Made by a program: the position numbers and the translations under genes. A stretch of DNA of 64,000 bases from the NCBI GenBank assembly GCA_028023455.1, contig JAQFVV010000143.1, forward strand, positions 2,582,001 through 2,646,000. The letters run 5' to 3'. Of the stretch, positions 44,990 through 57,722 are shown piece by piece; the first letter of the stretch is position 1; each line of letters opens with the position of its first letter. The DNA comes from Epiperipatus broadwayi. Taxonomy: Eukaryota > Onychophora > Udeonychophora > Euonychophora > Peripatidae. The notes under the pieces are model-generated. The model was not told the origin of the DNA. It was given only the letters and a program-made list of their open reading frames with translations, and did no database searches.

Positions 44990-46560
44990 ATACAGATTAA
45001 GAAAACCAAGTAATCACTACAATTACTATATGTTCTGACTTGACAAACATTTTAAATAAAGTGATGAGGCATAGAGTTAAATCTATAAAGAAGGGAAAGA
45101 TTTCAGGAAATGATAGAATTGTTATTGCTATCCTAAAAGAAACAAATAAAAAATAGAAAAATTGTTGGTAAAACTGTGCAGTAATAATATTGCTACTTAA
45201 GAAAAATGATAAAGAAGACATTAGAAAGTTTTAATCTTCTATCAGTTCTTTATAAGATTTTTATCAAAAATAATTACAACTTCACACTCAAATCAACCAA
45301 CAAGCTGTATTTAAAAATGTTTTTAGCAAAGTGGCTCACATTCAAGTAATAAAAGAAATTGTAGAAAGAATCAATGAATATGAGTTGCTATTATGTTTTG
45401 GATTTGTAGATTATGAAAAGTCATTTGATACCATAAGCATTTCCATTTATCAATCTTCTATTAGTACTACACAAGATCTTTACTAAAATAAATACAAATC
45501 ATTTATAGTGAAGTTTATACTCACATTAATCAAAAAAAAAACAAGCCGAATTTAAATATGGTTTTAGCAAAGTGGGTCACAACTAAGTATTTAATGAAGA
45601 TGTAAAAAGAACCAATGAATATGAATTGCCATTATTATGAAAAGCATTTGATTGTATAAACATTTCCATAGTGATTAAAATTTTTGAGCCATCAGGATAA
45701 AGTTCTGGGATATTATCATATTCTGAAGAATATTTACAAAACGCTGCAGCAGTAATTAGATTACATGTTAACATGAAGATTAACATTGATATGGGTGTAC
45801 AAGTTAGGTTTACAAGAAGCATTTTGTGGATTAAAATGTGAAGCTAAAAAATAAAAATACATGATTATTTAAATTATCTAGATTTTGCAGATGACATGAT
45901 TATTTTTGGAAATAATGCTTCAGAGTTTTATGAAATGTTATGGAATTATGAGATGAAAGAAAAAAGTAGGACTAAAAATAATGTTTAATGAGTTTTCCCA
46001 GAGTAAAAAAATAAAGATTGTTAATCATGAACTAAAAGTTAACAACTACTAATGCCTTAACCAGATTATTAATTCAAATAGAAATGCAATTGGTGAAATT
46101 AATCATAGAATTAAACTTGAGTGCTTTTGGTAGAAATAACAATATTAAAAAAATATGTCTGTGTATGAAAAGAAAGATTTTGAATAGATATGTTTTACTA
46201 TTTCTTATTTATGGTTCTGAGACTTGGGCACTTAACAAAAGAGCAATACAGAAATTTCAGACCACACAGCAAAGTATGGAGAGATGTATGTTAGGAGTTA
46301 CAAGAAGGGATTGAAAGTGAAATATCTGATTGAGAGATCAAATGGTTATTATTGAGATCATTGAAAGATATAAGAGACTTGAATGGAACTGGACTGGAAA
46401 TATTAGTATAAGAGATGATAATAGATAGATAGTTAAAATTTTAGACTGTATGACAAAAGATTGTTAAAGACCTAGAAAGAGACCACATAAAGTGGATGGA
46501 TAACATAAGGAATTTTGTTATGTGAATTAGAGAAGTGAAGCTATGAATAAAATAAACTGA
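44990..46560 (+). pseudogene. RTE-type LINE relic 3 with internal duplication and preserved C-terminus
   Basis: RT fragments appear in order: GKISGNDRIVIAILKE (about 45090), LLLCFGFVDYEKSFDTIS (about 45388), LNYLDFADDMIIFGNNASEF (about 45870, catalytic FADD intact) and, in the open frame 46084-46314, IYGSETWALNKRAIQKFQ followed by MERCMLGVTRRD, the C-terminal signature of RTE-like RT proteins. The block 45230-45430 recurs at about 45460-45660, so part of the RT region is duplicated. Multiple stops; inactive. Confidence 0.8.
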
Positions 46561-48039
46561 TCTAATTTGGAGAGGCTTTTACTCTGCAATGGATTAATAA
46601 TGGTTAAAAACAGTGGTGATGCATATATCATTCATAAATCATCATAAAAGGTGAAAAATAATAAATAATACAAAAAAACTTTCAATACGTAAAAGATGAA
46701 ATAAAATTATTCTAAAAATAATATTTTGGTGTTAAAAATATTAATTTGATTCTCATATGGATATATTGCTATATACATTTATAATTTGTAAATTAGTATT
46801 ATTATGTATTGAATAAAAGAAATTTAATACTAGTATAAATTCAGTTTAAAGAGAAAGATGTGTGTTAGAAACCTGTCAATAGTGGATAATTAATATATTT
46901 TACCTCTCTCCATTTCTTATAAATACAATAATAGATACAAATGATAGAATTAAATAATAAATTATAAATAGTATAATTTAATAATATAGTCTTGAAAATA
47001 TAAACTACATCAATAATTTTTATGAAATAAGTAATAAAAGATTAATCTAATAATGCAAACAGCTATTATATTTAAACTAGATTAGTCAGTGCATTAAAAA
47101 AAACACAGATAGTATATCCCAATGAAAAGATGATTGATAGTTGGTTTTCTTTCCAAGATTTTTGCAGTACCATCTCTAAATCAATATATGTGTTACATAG
47201 TGGCATAGTTTATCTATTCATCACATAAATTTTAAGATGCTATCAGGTTTGGATCACAAGTTATGACATGAAATGTGATGTGCGCTTTATATCTTAACTC
47301 ATGATGGACCAATGCTCTAACATCAAATTTTGCTTTAAATTGATCAAAACTGCTACTAAAACATTTGAAATGATTCAAACTGTAAAGTAATGATGTCTTG
47401 AATCACAAACATGTTTTCAAGTAGCTTGCAAGATTACATGATGATAAGGGTAGTATTGAAGATCATTTACAAGAGTAAAAAAAACCCTCTGTCATATTTC
47501 AGATATTGCTAATACCTTAAAATTTTTGTGGTGAATATGTAAATTATGTTGCTATATACCATATGCGTTGATTCAGAAATGGCATTGCAGGTAACTTGGA
47601 GAGAGAACTAGTCACTTTTTCGCAAGACATACTGTGTATAAATATATACATACACAATTTTTTAATTATCCTTCAAATAAAGAACTTTACATATATATAT
47701 AAATCAAATGTGCTAATACTAAACTGGCAAGTATATAAATAAATAAGAAAATGTACATTTAAATATTCAATCAGTAGCATTAAAATTAATGTAGTACAAA
47801 CAAAAAAATGAACCCATCTTTCATTTTCTATGTTCTTATAGAACTTATAGATTAGACAATAAATATTATGAGGGTGAAATTTAATTAAATAGAGATAAAA
47901 TTGGAGCTAGATTCAATTTTTTATTTGTATGTAGATATACTTTAAAATTATTATAGCATTGCAATTTGTTGTCTGATTAATTTAAACATAGATTGTTATG
48001 TTGTTTGCTTGTAATAGTTGCTAATTTAACTTACATAAT

Positions 48040-48925
48040 GAGTTATTTATTTATATAGTGCTATGTTTTAATCTAACAATCATTAGGGATTACTCCACTG
48101 CACTTGTGCTGTAAACTCATAAACACTTTTAAAGAATACTCTCCTTTCCAAATACAAGATAAAGTATTTTGAAAAGATAGAATGAATCCACTCTATCTTT
48201 TTAACCTAAACATATATGTGTAGGCAAATCTTATGATTTGGAAATGAGAGTTTGAAGATATTAATTAATCACTTTTAATTCCATTTGTTATGTTGACGCC
48301 TGCAAAATTTTTACAATTTATGACATGTCAGTATTAGATATAATATTTAACATATATATATAATGAGTACATAGCAAATGGAATTAAAAGTGATTAATTA
48401 ATATCTTTACATTCATTTCCAAATGCTTAAGATTTGCCTACACATATACATTTAGATTAAAAAGATAGAGTGGATTCATTCTATCTTTTATCAAAAGACT
48501 TTATCTTGTGTTTGCAAAGGAGAGTACTCCTTAAAAGTGTTTATTAATTTGCAGTGCATATGTAGTGGAGAGATCCCTAATAATTACAACAGGTTAAAAC
48601 AGTGCTATATAAATAAATAACTTATTATAAATATATATGTTTAATATTCTATCTAATATTGATGTCCTGTAAGTTGTAAAAATTTTGCAGATGTTAATAA
48701 TTAAAACATAACAAATGGAATTAAAAGTGATTAATTAACATCTTCACACTCTCATTTCCAAATGCTTAAGATTTGCCTTCACATACACATTTAGGTTAAA
48801 AAGCTAGAGTGGATTCATTCTATCATTTCAAAAGACTTTATCTTGGATTTGGAAAGGAGAATATTTTTTAAAAGTGTTTATTAGGTTACAGCGCATGTGT
48901 AGTGGAGTGATCCCTAATGATTGTT
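48040..48925. repeat. Inverted-then-tandem repeat, 340-bp unit, no clear ribozyme
   Basis: One minus unit (about 48040-48300) is followed by two plus units (about 48370-48615 and 48710-48925; landmark AAATGGAATTAAAAGTG at 48376 and 48713, period 337 bp). Shared blocks include GATAGAGTGGATTCATTCTATC (a hairpin), GACTTTATCTTG and ATCCCTAAT. The minus-plus-plus layout copies that of the hammerhead families, but I find no CUGAUGA and GAA core. Confidence 0.8.
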
Positions 48926-49382
48926 ACTATTTAACATTAGCACTTTTAGTTTTTATATAATTTTTGAGTATATTGGTTTGATTTGTAAAATTATTAAAAA
49001 TAATCATATATTAAATGTCTTGTATATTCAAATATAGACCAATTCAAGTTGAACTTTACAAGTATATTTCTTTAATCAAATTTTGCCCTTATACCTATCA
49101 TTGTTTAATCTAGTTCTAAATATGAACTTAGATGACAAATGAAAAGTGAATACATTTTTTTTTATTCGTATATAGATGGACTTTAATACTAAGTGACATT
49201 GTGGATTTATTGACTGAATATTTTAAACATAGATTGTTATATTATTTGTATTTATATGTATATATGTACATAAATGTATTTGTGTATGTGTATAAATAGA
49301 TTTCAGTTTTTCTGTATATGTGATTGATTATTATATATAGAACTTGCAAAACAAGCTCTTAATAAGCTTTGTAGAATATCCC

Positions 49383-49425
49383 CAACCTCAGACCAGTTTC
49401 TGCTACTGGCGTCCTCAGTGAGGTG
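49383..49425 (-). ncRNA. Type I hammerhead core with G at position 7
   Basis: Minus strand: ACCUCA, CUGAGGA (49412-49418), CGC-CAGUA-GCA, GAA (49398-49400), ACUGGU, C (49391), UGAGGU. Stem I is a perfect 6 bp (UGAGGU/ACCUCA), stem III is A-U and C-G around UG, and stem II has a C-A mismatch at its base. Position 7 of the core tolerates any base, so G there does not by itself rule out activity. Cleavage site GUC. Confidence 0.7.
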
Positions 49426-49621
49426 CTAGGATATTCAATCATTAGATTAAAAATATCAGGACAAATCCCAGCTCTTTATCTAATGTATAACTATTAAATA
49501 GAAAATCTGAAAATTTCAGACATCCATATGGCTTCTCAATCCAGTTATCTAACTTAAATAGCCATATGAAACTGAACTAAGTTCAGATGCACCATATTAA
49601 TCTAATGATTGAATATCCTAG

Positions 49622-49665
49622 TACCTCACTGAGGATGCCAGTAGCAGAAACCGTCTGAGGTTGGG
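49622..49665 (+). ncRNA. Type I hammerhead core with G at position 7, stem III shortened
   Basis: UACCUCA, CUGAGGA (49629-49635), UGC-CAGUA-GCA (perfect 3 bp), GAA (49647-49649), ACCGUC, UGAGGU. Stem I is intact; stem III has lost one base compared with the minus copy, leaving a 1-nt loop, so cleavage in cis is unlikely. Confidence 0.65.
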
Positions 49666-50198
49666 GATATTCTATTAAATTAGGTCATGTGACATCTGAC
49701 TTGATTTTTTTGTAATGTGATTGATTAGATGAATGAGAGACCCCAGAAACTTTATTCACAATTTTCTCCTATGAAATATATACATTTTAATGTCTAGTAT
49801 ATATACAAGCAGTAAATATTTTTCTGTAATCATAAGGATCATAATATTGCTACTATAATTATATATGTAATAATTTCTGATGTAAATGTATTTTTTTATG
49901 ATAATAGAATATGTATATCAAATAGAAAATTGTGAAGTAACAATATATATATATATAACATGAAAATACTCTAGTATTTTCATATTAATAATGGCAGAGT
50001 ATCAAAGTATTATATGTATAGATAAAAATTAAAATGAAATAAGAGAAAATATGATTAATAAATTAAATTGCTCTTGTAAAGTTGATTTATTAATCATGCT
50101 GTATTATATTTATATTTTACAAATATTTTTAGCACATTCTTAATTAATCAACCAGAAAATGAATATGGTATTATATATGGTTTCTCCCTCCATTCTAG

Positions 50199-50397
50199 GT
50201 TTTAATATTATTTATCATAGGATCATTATTGATTCTTATTTACTGTGCACAGCTGTTTGAGTCTAAAACATACTTTGATATAATAGAATCAACATGTGGT
50301 AAACATTTTCAAAGAGTGGCTTCCATTTGCATAATTATTTATTGTTTTGGATGCTGCATAACATTTTTTATTATTACTGGGGACCAATTCGATAGAA
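50199..50397 (+). CDS. SLC38A7: SLC38A7-like transporter, exon 3 (TM2-TM3)
   Basis: Acceptor CATTCTAG at 50198 and donor GTAAGT at 50398; 199 bp, phase 0 to phase 1. The 66 codons hold a hydrophobic helix (VLILFIIGSLLILIYCAQL), a loop with ESKTYFDIIESTCGKHFQR, and a second helix (VASICIIIYCFGCCITFFII) that ends in TGDQFD. In SLC38A7 the equivalent segments are the TM2 end, the TYQEVV...CGK loop and TM3 with YTFGTCIAF and IIGDQ, so order and spacing fit the family. The YCFGCC and GDQ strings favour SLC38A7 over SLC38A8. Confidence 0.9.
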
Positions 50398-53300
50398 GTA
50401 AGTTTTCTTTAATATTATACTAAAAATTACAAATATTCCTTATTTGTTATAAACTTCAATGACATTCTTTATGTGCTTATAGTTATAAATATCTGTAGAA
50501 TTGTAAAATCTACCTTTTTTTTTTTTTAATTGAATAACTTTTTATTTCTATTATATTGACATTTCAAACAAATTTAGTTAGCCTACCTTTATTCTTTTTG
50601 AAGATGGCAATTAGATTTGACTAAAACAACAATACAATAATATATTTTTCTCTAATTTTATAGCTATATTAAACATATAGACACATAAGAATTGAATTTT
50701 GAGCTGGCAATCTGAATAATTATTCATTGTGTAAGTTATTTTTGTGTTCTTTTTTAATTTAATGAAAAATATGTTTTTTTCGTTAATTTGACAAAAGAAC
50801 AAAACTTTCTTTTTAAATTTTTTTCTCATCAGTTAATGTCTTAACAACACTTAGGATGATATAAATTTTATAAATAAATATTGTTGAATTCATTGAGCAT
50901 GCTTTAATTGAAAACAGCATGCCATGAATTTTACTGTTGGTAACTATAGAGAGATTATTTGTCAATTATAGTTTTCTTAGTAAATATAGTGTTTTTTTAT
51001 TTTAATAGAATCCAGATCTTAGATTTTAAATCAGCGAAGAATTTATATTATTTTTTTAAAAAAGGCGAGTATAATAAAAAAGAAAATTGTATTTTAGAAT
51101 GGACGATTTAAAAATTCTAATCTTCTGACAACTTTAGCAAAAAAAAAAAAAAATTAATAAAAATAATGAAAACGAAAATAATTCATGAAATTTTTTTCAA
51201 ATTAAAAAAAAAAAACAATCTTGAAAACTGACTGCTAATAACCTTAATTCTAATTCAGATATTTTTGAATAATGATGACATTTACCACGTATTAATTGAT
51301 TAACTAAATAATCAATACTGTAAATTTAGTAAAAGAGTTTTATTCTTTAATAGTTTTGCTAAGATGAAATGTCCAAAGTTTTTTAGTGTGTGAGATTTTA
51401 ATATTGTTATTGATGAGAATGAAGTTATAGTTAACCAGGAATTACTTCATAATAAGAAGCATTCAACAATAGTTATATTCGAAATTTTAGTGTTATTTAC
51501 CATTGAGGGCAAAATTAGAATTTATGAAGATTTGATTTTTTTCTAAATTTTTATAGTGTACTATAATTTATAATAGCATGATAAACTTTAATCAGTTTGT
51601 TGAAGCAAGAAGCATTCTATTAATTATTTTTAATTAGATTTATGATATGATTAATTAGCAATTACAACAACTCATAAATTTTTACAAAGTTCATAGTTTG
51701 ACTAATAAAAGTCTCATATTGCCTCCATATTGTTTACTATTAACTTTGATGATCTTATTAAAAAACAAAAGGTCAAATTTATGAATAATGAATTCATTAT
51801 ACAAAAAAGAAATTGTTGACATTGATAATCATTCTTGAATGAGAATATAGTAGCATCTAACCTCTATATAATCATAATGTATTATCATATTACATATGCA
51901 ATTTTACATCAAATATTCTTAAAAAGCATTATAAACTAACTAGCAAGTGAATATAAAGTTTTATAAAGTTTTACTCAGAGGAAACCTGAATGCATAAAAG
52001 ATACTACCTCAGGTAATGATAGAGGAATGCTTGATCCTGATTGGCTAATGTATAGAAATAAAATAAAATATTTTCCAAAAACTAACAGGTAGAGTAGATG
52101 AACCTCTTTTGTATTCAAAGCAACTTATCTAGTGAAGTAAACCAAGTTTGGGGTTGAAACTATGAGTGTGCAATTCATCAATTAAAAAGAAAATATATTT
52201 TCTAACAACATTTTAAAAAAATGCTAGATTGTTTCAAATAAAGTAGAGGATTTACTTGATTTTATCTCACTGTAAAAAAAAAAAAAATAAGATAAAGACA
52301 CACAGAAAACTACATTAAGCAGCCCAAAGTGCTATTTTAAAAAGGTCAACCACACAGAAATTAAAACAGATCATCAAAAATTTGAAGTTATTAAAAAAAA
52401 ATATTAATAAACAAGGATTTGTAGAGCATCACAACTGCAAAAGTGCTAGTAAAGATTTGAAATGAAAGTAATAACAATATTGATAGATAATATAGTTTGG
52501 ACATATAAAAATAAAGGGGATCATTGGATCCTCAAGTTGATTATTTTTTGGCCTCTATAATGATTTTATAACCAACTACCCTATATAAAAATAAGTTTAT
52601 TAGAAGAGAAGTTATGACTAATATTTTAAAAAAGCAGATGAAAAACTAGTAGAACATTAGCGTTAAAAAATTAGATAGGCATGAAAAAGTGGATATGAGA
52701 AATGACTAAGGAACATACTGTATATTTATATGCATCTAATATATATTCTTTTAGGTTTTCCTATGTATAAGAACAAAAAAGATTCTATCAGTATGAAAAA
52801 AGATTAGTAGGTGGAGAATCTTAATTATTAATTATGTATGATATCCAACTTGCTTTTTTTTTTGGTGGGAGGGGTGGGATTCAATCACTATTCTTTTGAA
52901 AGATTAATAAAAATAGTTTTTAAGTGGTTTAAGAAGAAATGTAATTTTCCAACACAATGCTTGAATTCAAGATTAAGATATGAAAAGTTGTGAAAAAGTA
53001 GTTCAGTTATTTTATTAAATCATTCACTGAATGAATTGTTTTTTCTACTATGTAATGTTATCGCAAATTACAATAAAATATTTGTTTCCAATTCCGTTAT
53101 ATTAAAAACAAGAGCTCAGTCTTGGATTTACTTTATTATTAATGACATTCTTCTGATTCTACAGGTTTTGCATGCTTTTAAAATGTGTGTGGAAGCAGTT
53201 TTAAATGTGATGTTTTTAATGATTTATATGAGAATATGACCAAATAATTTAATCAATTTCCGATTTGAGTTGATCTTATAATCTTCAGGTTCTATACTGA

Positions 53301-54299
53301 GATTCGATCCACTACAACAAAGACTTCTAGAATGAAAAACTACTAATACCAACACTTTTTCTCACTAAATTAAGATTTATAGAACAAAAGCAAAGAGATC
53401 AACTGAGTATTAAAGTAGCAGACATATTTGTTGTATAAAAGTTAATAATTTAGTTCATATTACTTTGTCATTAGAAATAAAAATGTTGTAAATGTTGTTT
53501 GATAATATTTTTTTAGATGCATATACTATAATAATTTTAGACATGAACTTTGAAAAACAAATTTGAAATCTGATAGTGTTGACATAAAAAAACAAAAAAT
53601 AATTTCAAAACAAAAGCCTGTTAAAAATGGCAGTTGAAATTAAATTTGCTTACTTCTTTCTATCCTTAGCAGTAAAAAATTTTATAAATATTTTTATTTA
53701 AAGGTATTATTTTGTATATACTGTAACAATTTTTAAATCATTAACCATAAAAATCAAATTTGAAATCTGATAATATGAGTTTTAAAAAAATAAATTAAAA
53801 GTCCTGTATCATAAAAATCTAAGTGCTAAGTGTGGAATCGCTAAATAGACTGATACAACAACACAAGCATAAGATTTTTCATAGCATTTTAGGTTTGAAT
53901 AAAATATCAGTCAGTATTATCATGTTTTGTGAACTTATTTGCATATAGTTTTTTTCTGAAATTAGTTTAACTTTACTAGTTTTATTTTTAATTTATTTTA
54001 TATGCATATGAATATTGTTTTTAATCATGAGCCAGAAAATAATGTTAACAAATTGATCATTATTGCAATGGAAAAAAAAAAATCAATTCTAAAAGAAAAT
54101 ATGTAAAATGGTTGTCAATTTAAATTCTAAATATAGTAAGATTAAATCGATGATTTGTACTATTTAAAAAAAAGACAAATTAAAAACTCCTACAGATAGC
54201 AAAATTTTGGAATTAATGGAAATGTGTTAATGTATATTAATCAAAACTAAAGGGCAGGTGATAACATCAATGAGATGATCATTTGTGAAAAATTAAACA

Positions 54300-54500
54300 A
54301 TTGTTGGAAGGATTTTTTGCTAAGCCTCCTATTATAAGAATTGCTGTGAAGTTTATTATGAGAAAAATATGTTTCACTGGATTCAGGAAAGAACTGAATT
54401 GCATAGCATTGCAAGACTTAGAGAGGCTGCTAGCATAAATAGGACCACTGTTGAATGTTATCTCACAAGAAAGTGGAAGTTTGAAAGTAACACTTTTTGA
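54300..54500 (+). pseudogene. Possible Tc1/mariner transposase N-terminal relic
   Basis: Frame 2 of 54384-54485 reads ERTELHSIARLREAASINRT followed by TVECYLTRKWKFES, resembling the helix-turn-helix DNA-binding start of a Tc1/mariner transposase. No catalytic DDE part is visible. The MITE at 54601-54785 follows closely and could be related. Confidence 0.35.
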
Positions 54501-54600
54501 ATTTGTATTAGATTATGCAAGCTTGTGTTTTAATGCTTTTAAAAGGCACATTTTAGATTATTATTAAAATATAACTATACAATATGTATAACATTTAATA

Positions 54601-54785
54601 TAAAATAAAATAAAAAGTCCTATAACATTACAATACTAGCCAAAAAAACTAAACTTTACTAAAATTTGTCTACAACCAACAAAATCTTTCAAGTTAATAG
54701 ATGAAATCATGATGTGGAAGAAATTTTAGTGAAGTTTAGTTTTTTTGGCTAGTATTGTAAAGTTATATGAATTTTTATTTTATTT
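54601..54785. mobile_element. Fold-back MITE
   Basis: The arms 54601-54665 and 54720-54785 are inverted repeats; both contain ACAATACTAGCCAAAAAAAC, TAAACTT-ACTAAAATTT and an A-rich outer end. The centre of about 55 bp is unique. Confidence 0.75.
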
Positions 54786-55099
54786 ATTATTACTAGTATA
54801 GCGTTAGGCAGTATTTAACACCCAATATTTATATTTATGATGATTTCTGCTTCTTTGATTGCTTTGGATGGTAAAATTTGGTCTTGACCATGGAACTGAA
54901 ATGAATTACTGCTAAATACATATATTTCAGTGTAAACTACAACAAACCAATGATATAACAAATGACATTCTGGAAACAATTTATTTCAACCAACTCCATT
55001 GAATTTCCACTATTTTATTTGACAAGTTTGTAATAAACTTAAACATTCTTATTATAAGCTTTAACTCAAACTAAAATGTAATAATAGATTTACGAAGAA

Positions 55100-56285
55100 T
55101 GTATACAGAAAAGCTTTCATAAAATATGTTTTTAAATAGTATATGCTTAGTCGGCTTTTGACTATTACAAGTCATAGATATAGCATAAGTTGGTATGTGG
55201 CAGTGGGTGTGTATATATGCTATTATTGCTAATTTACATGAAATTTAAATATGGAAATTAATTATGTAGAATAGGCCATCTCTTAGAGAGGAGTATGCAT
55301 GATTCTTTTCTACTGATAGAGTTTTTATCACCTGAGATATGCCATGCCTCTTTAATTTTTCATTTAATGTCACGTTCAGTGCATACGATGTTGACAGATT
55401 ATGGAATAAAGGGATGACCAGTTGTAGAAAAATGTTCAAAAAATATTGAGTATGTATCTGCATTTGTTCTAGCTTTATTATATAGGTATATATGTTGGGG
55501 TATATGTATAGATAAGTTTGGCCAAGATTCCTCATAGTAAATGGAGGGCAGGTGGGTTTCTGACATTTGATTTTGTAAGCAATTTGAGAGTGAAGGTCAA
55601 TTGGTAAAGTATCCTTTGCATTGTTAAGCCGATGCAATGGAGGTGCAGTATGTAGAGCAACTTGATGGGTGAGGGTGGTGGGTTATAATAGGTATATAGG
55701 GAAGAGACATCCAGGGTTTAAGGTCAGTGGGGGTAGGGGGTGTCATGTTCTTTTATGATAAAAGTTTCTGATGGTTTGTAGAAGTAGATAGTCTTTATAT
55801 CCAATGTTATGCAGTTCAGAAATGTATTTGCTAATATTGTCCTTCCTGTCTGATTCAAATTTGCATAAATGAAGATTATGATGAAAGAAGACTTTATTTA
55901 ACACCCTCAAGTTTGTGAGAGTATGGTGTTAGAGAGTTGGGATGGATGAAACCGTGAACCTGTATTGGTTTAATAACCATTTTGTAATTTAATGAAGGAA
56001 AATCATGTTGTATATGGAAGTCCAGATATTTAATACTGTTGAGGTTATTTTCATTTTCATGGGTTAGTGTGAGAGATCTGAATTTGAGAAATTGTATTGA
56101 ATGTGCAGATGAATATGTCATTAACATAATGAATATATAGTAGTGAGGATGTGAGACATGATGTATTAGAATGATTCTCTCTTCAGCAATATTCAGAAAA
56201 ATGCTAGAAATGACACTGCTAATTGACAATACCATGGGCCATTTATCTTCCATTTTGTAATATATATATTGTTATATGTAACCAC
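55100..56285 (-). pseudogene. Penelope-like element pair 2, minus copy
   Basis: The open frame 56253-55894 begins MEDKWPMVLSISSVISSIFL, matching the PMGLPISGVISSIFL RT motif, and continues through DFHIQHDFPSLNYKMVIKP. Further left, a C-terminal frame (55637-55245) includes IAYKIKCQKPTCPP, a degenerate GIY-YIG start. The YVDD segment has been lost in this copy (FIMLMTYSS replaces it). It is the inverted partner of 56290-57660. Confidence 0.8.
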
Positions 56286-56479
56286 ATTGTCATGTAGAAA
56301 TGATTAGGAATGCATAGCTGAATCAACAAGATTTCATCGCTTCGCTCGATATTTCCGAACTATATGGATCAATTTTTCATGCCACCTCCATCCAATTATT
56401 CAATCAAACATTATAATGTACATTATTCAACCTCCACAGAATAGATTTTATTACAGATTGTCTAACATGGATCCATAAT

Positions 56480-57660
56480 GACATTGTCGCAATATTTAAC
56501 AATATTTACTACAAAATGGAAGACAGATGGCCCTTGGGACTGCCAATTAACGGTGTCATTTGTAGCATTTTTCTGAATATTGCCAGAGAAAGAATTATCT
56601 CAAAATATCATGCCTAATACTCATTACTACTATAAGTTTGTTATGTTGATGACAAAGTTATCTGTGCACCCAATGCAGTAATTTTTTAAATCCAGGAAAA
56701 AATCTTTGATACTACGTCTCTCACATAAACCTGTGAAAATGAAGATAGCATCAACACTATTAAATACCTGGATCTCCACATACAACATGATTTTCCCACA
56801 TTAAATTACAAAATGGTTATTAAACCAATGCAGATTCATGGTTTTATCTATCCCGACTCTCTAACACCACGCTCTCACAAACTTGCAGGTCTTAAAGCTT
56901 TCCTACATATGTTATAACCTTCATTTATGCAAGTTTGAATCAGATGGGAAGGACAATATCAACAAATATGTTTTGAATTGTATAACATTGGATGTAAAGA
57001 CTATCTACTTCTACAAACCATCAGAAACTTATATAAAACATAATACCCCTACTCCCCATTGACCATAAATCCTGGATGTCCTTTTCTACAGTCATTCGTC
57101 AAATCGCTCTAATACTGCATCTTTATTGCATTGGCTTATCAATAATGCAAAGGATATCTTACCAACTGACCTCCATTCTCAAGTTGCTTACAAAATCAAA
57201 TGCCAGGAATCCACCTGCCCCTCTGTTTACTGCAAAGAATCTCAGGCAAACTTATCTCTGCTTATAGCACCAAATACATAACTATATAATAAAGCTAGAA
57301 CAAATGTAGATACACATTCAATATTTTTTAAACATTTCTCTACAACTGGTCAACTCTTTATTCCTTTGTCTGTCCACATAGTGTGCACTGAATGCAGCAA
57401 CATTAAATGAAAAATTAAAGAGATCATGACATATTTCTGGTAACAAAAACTCTATCAATAAAAAAGAATCATGTGTACCCCTCTCTAAAAAATGATCTAT
57501 TCTACCAAATTAATTTTCATATTTAAATTTCATGTAAATTAGCAATAACAGCATATATATACAGCCATTCCCACCTCTCAACTTATGCTATGTCTATGAC
57601 TTTGTAATAGCTGAAAGCCAGCTAAACACATCGTTTAAAAACGTATTTTATGAAAGCTTT
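56480..57660 (+). pseudogene. Penelope-like element pair 2, plus copy
   Basis: Mirror image of the minus copy: MEDRWPLGLPINGVICSIFL (about 56518), CYVDDKVICAPNAV with YVDD retained (about 56640), YLDLHIQHDFPTLNYKMVIK, then a degenerate GIY-YIG segment (about 57180-57300). The outer ends, AAAAGCTTTCATAAAATA on the left at 55110 and TATTTTATGAAAGCTTTT on the right at 57645, are mutual complements, fixing the pair at about 55110-57662. Stops and frameshifts throughout. The right end is only 60 bp upstream of exon 4. Confidence 0.8.
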
Positions 57661-57722
57661 TTACTACTGATTTATTAGAATATTTTTTTAATAATGTATA
57701 ATAAAACTATTTTTTATTTTAG

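Larger units (their letters stand above)
49360..49690. repeat. Family B-related hammerhead repeats, inverted pair
   Basis: A minus-strand ribozyme end (49383-49425) and a plus-strand ribozyme end (49622-49665) face outward around a centre sharing CAGACATCCATATGG-, CCAGTTATCTAACTTAAATA and GAACTAAGTTCAGAT-like blocks with family B at 33 kb. Outer flanks GAATATCCCCAACC and GGTTGGGGATATTC mirror each other. Confidence 0.8.
26680..50198 (+). other. Intron 2 of the transporter gene (23.5 kb)
   Basis: Bounded by GTAAGT and a CTCCCTCCATTCTAG acceptor, phase 0. It contains LINE relics and the main ribozyme clusters. Stretches 26700-27600, 28000-29990, 30400-31900, 33900-36990, 38620-39900 and 40080-43200 show no supported feature beyond AT-rich DNA and simple repeats such as (AT)n at 29360-29381. 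Confidence 0.75.
50398..57722 (+). other. Intron 3 of the transporter gene (7.3 kb)
   Basis: Phase 1, GTAAGT donor, TTTTATTTTAG acceptor. From 50400 to 54270 I see only AT-rich DNA with poly-A and poly-T tracts; the rest holds a Tc1-like relic, a MITE and the second PLE pair. Confidence 0.75.
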
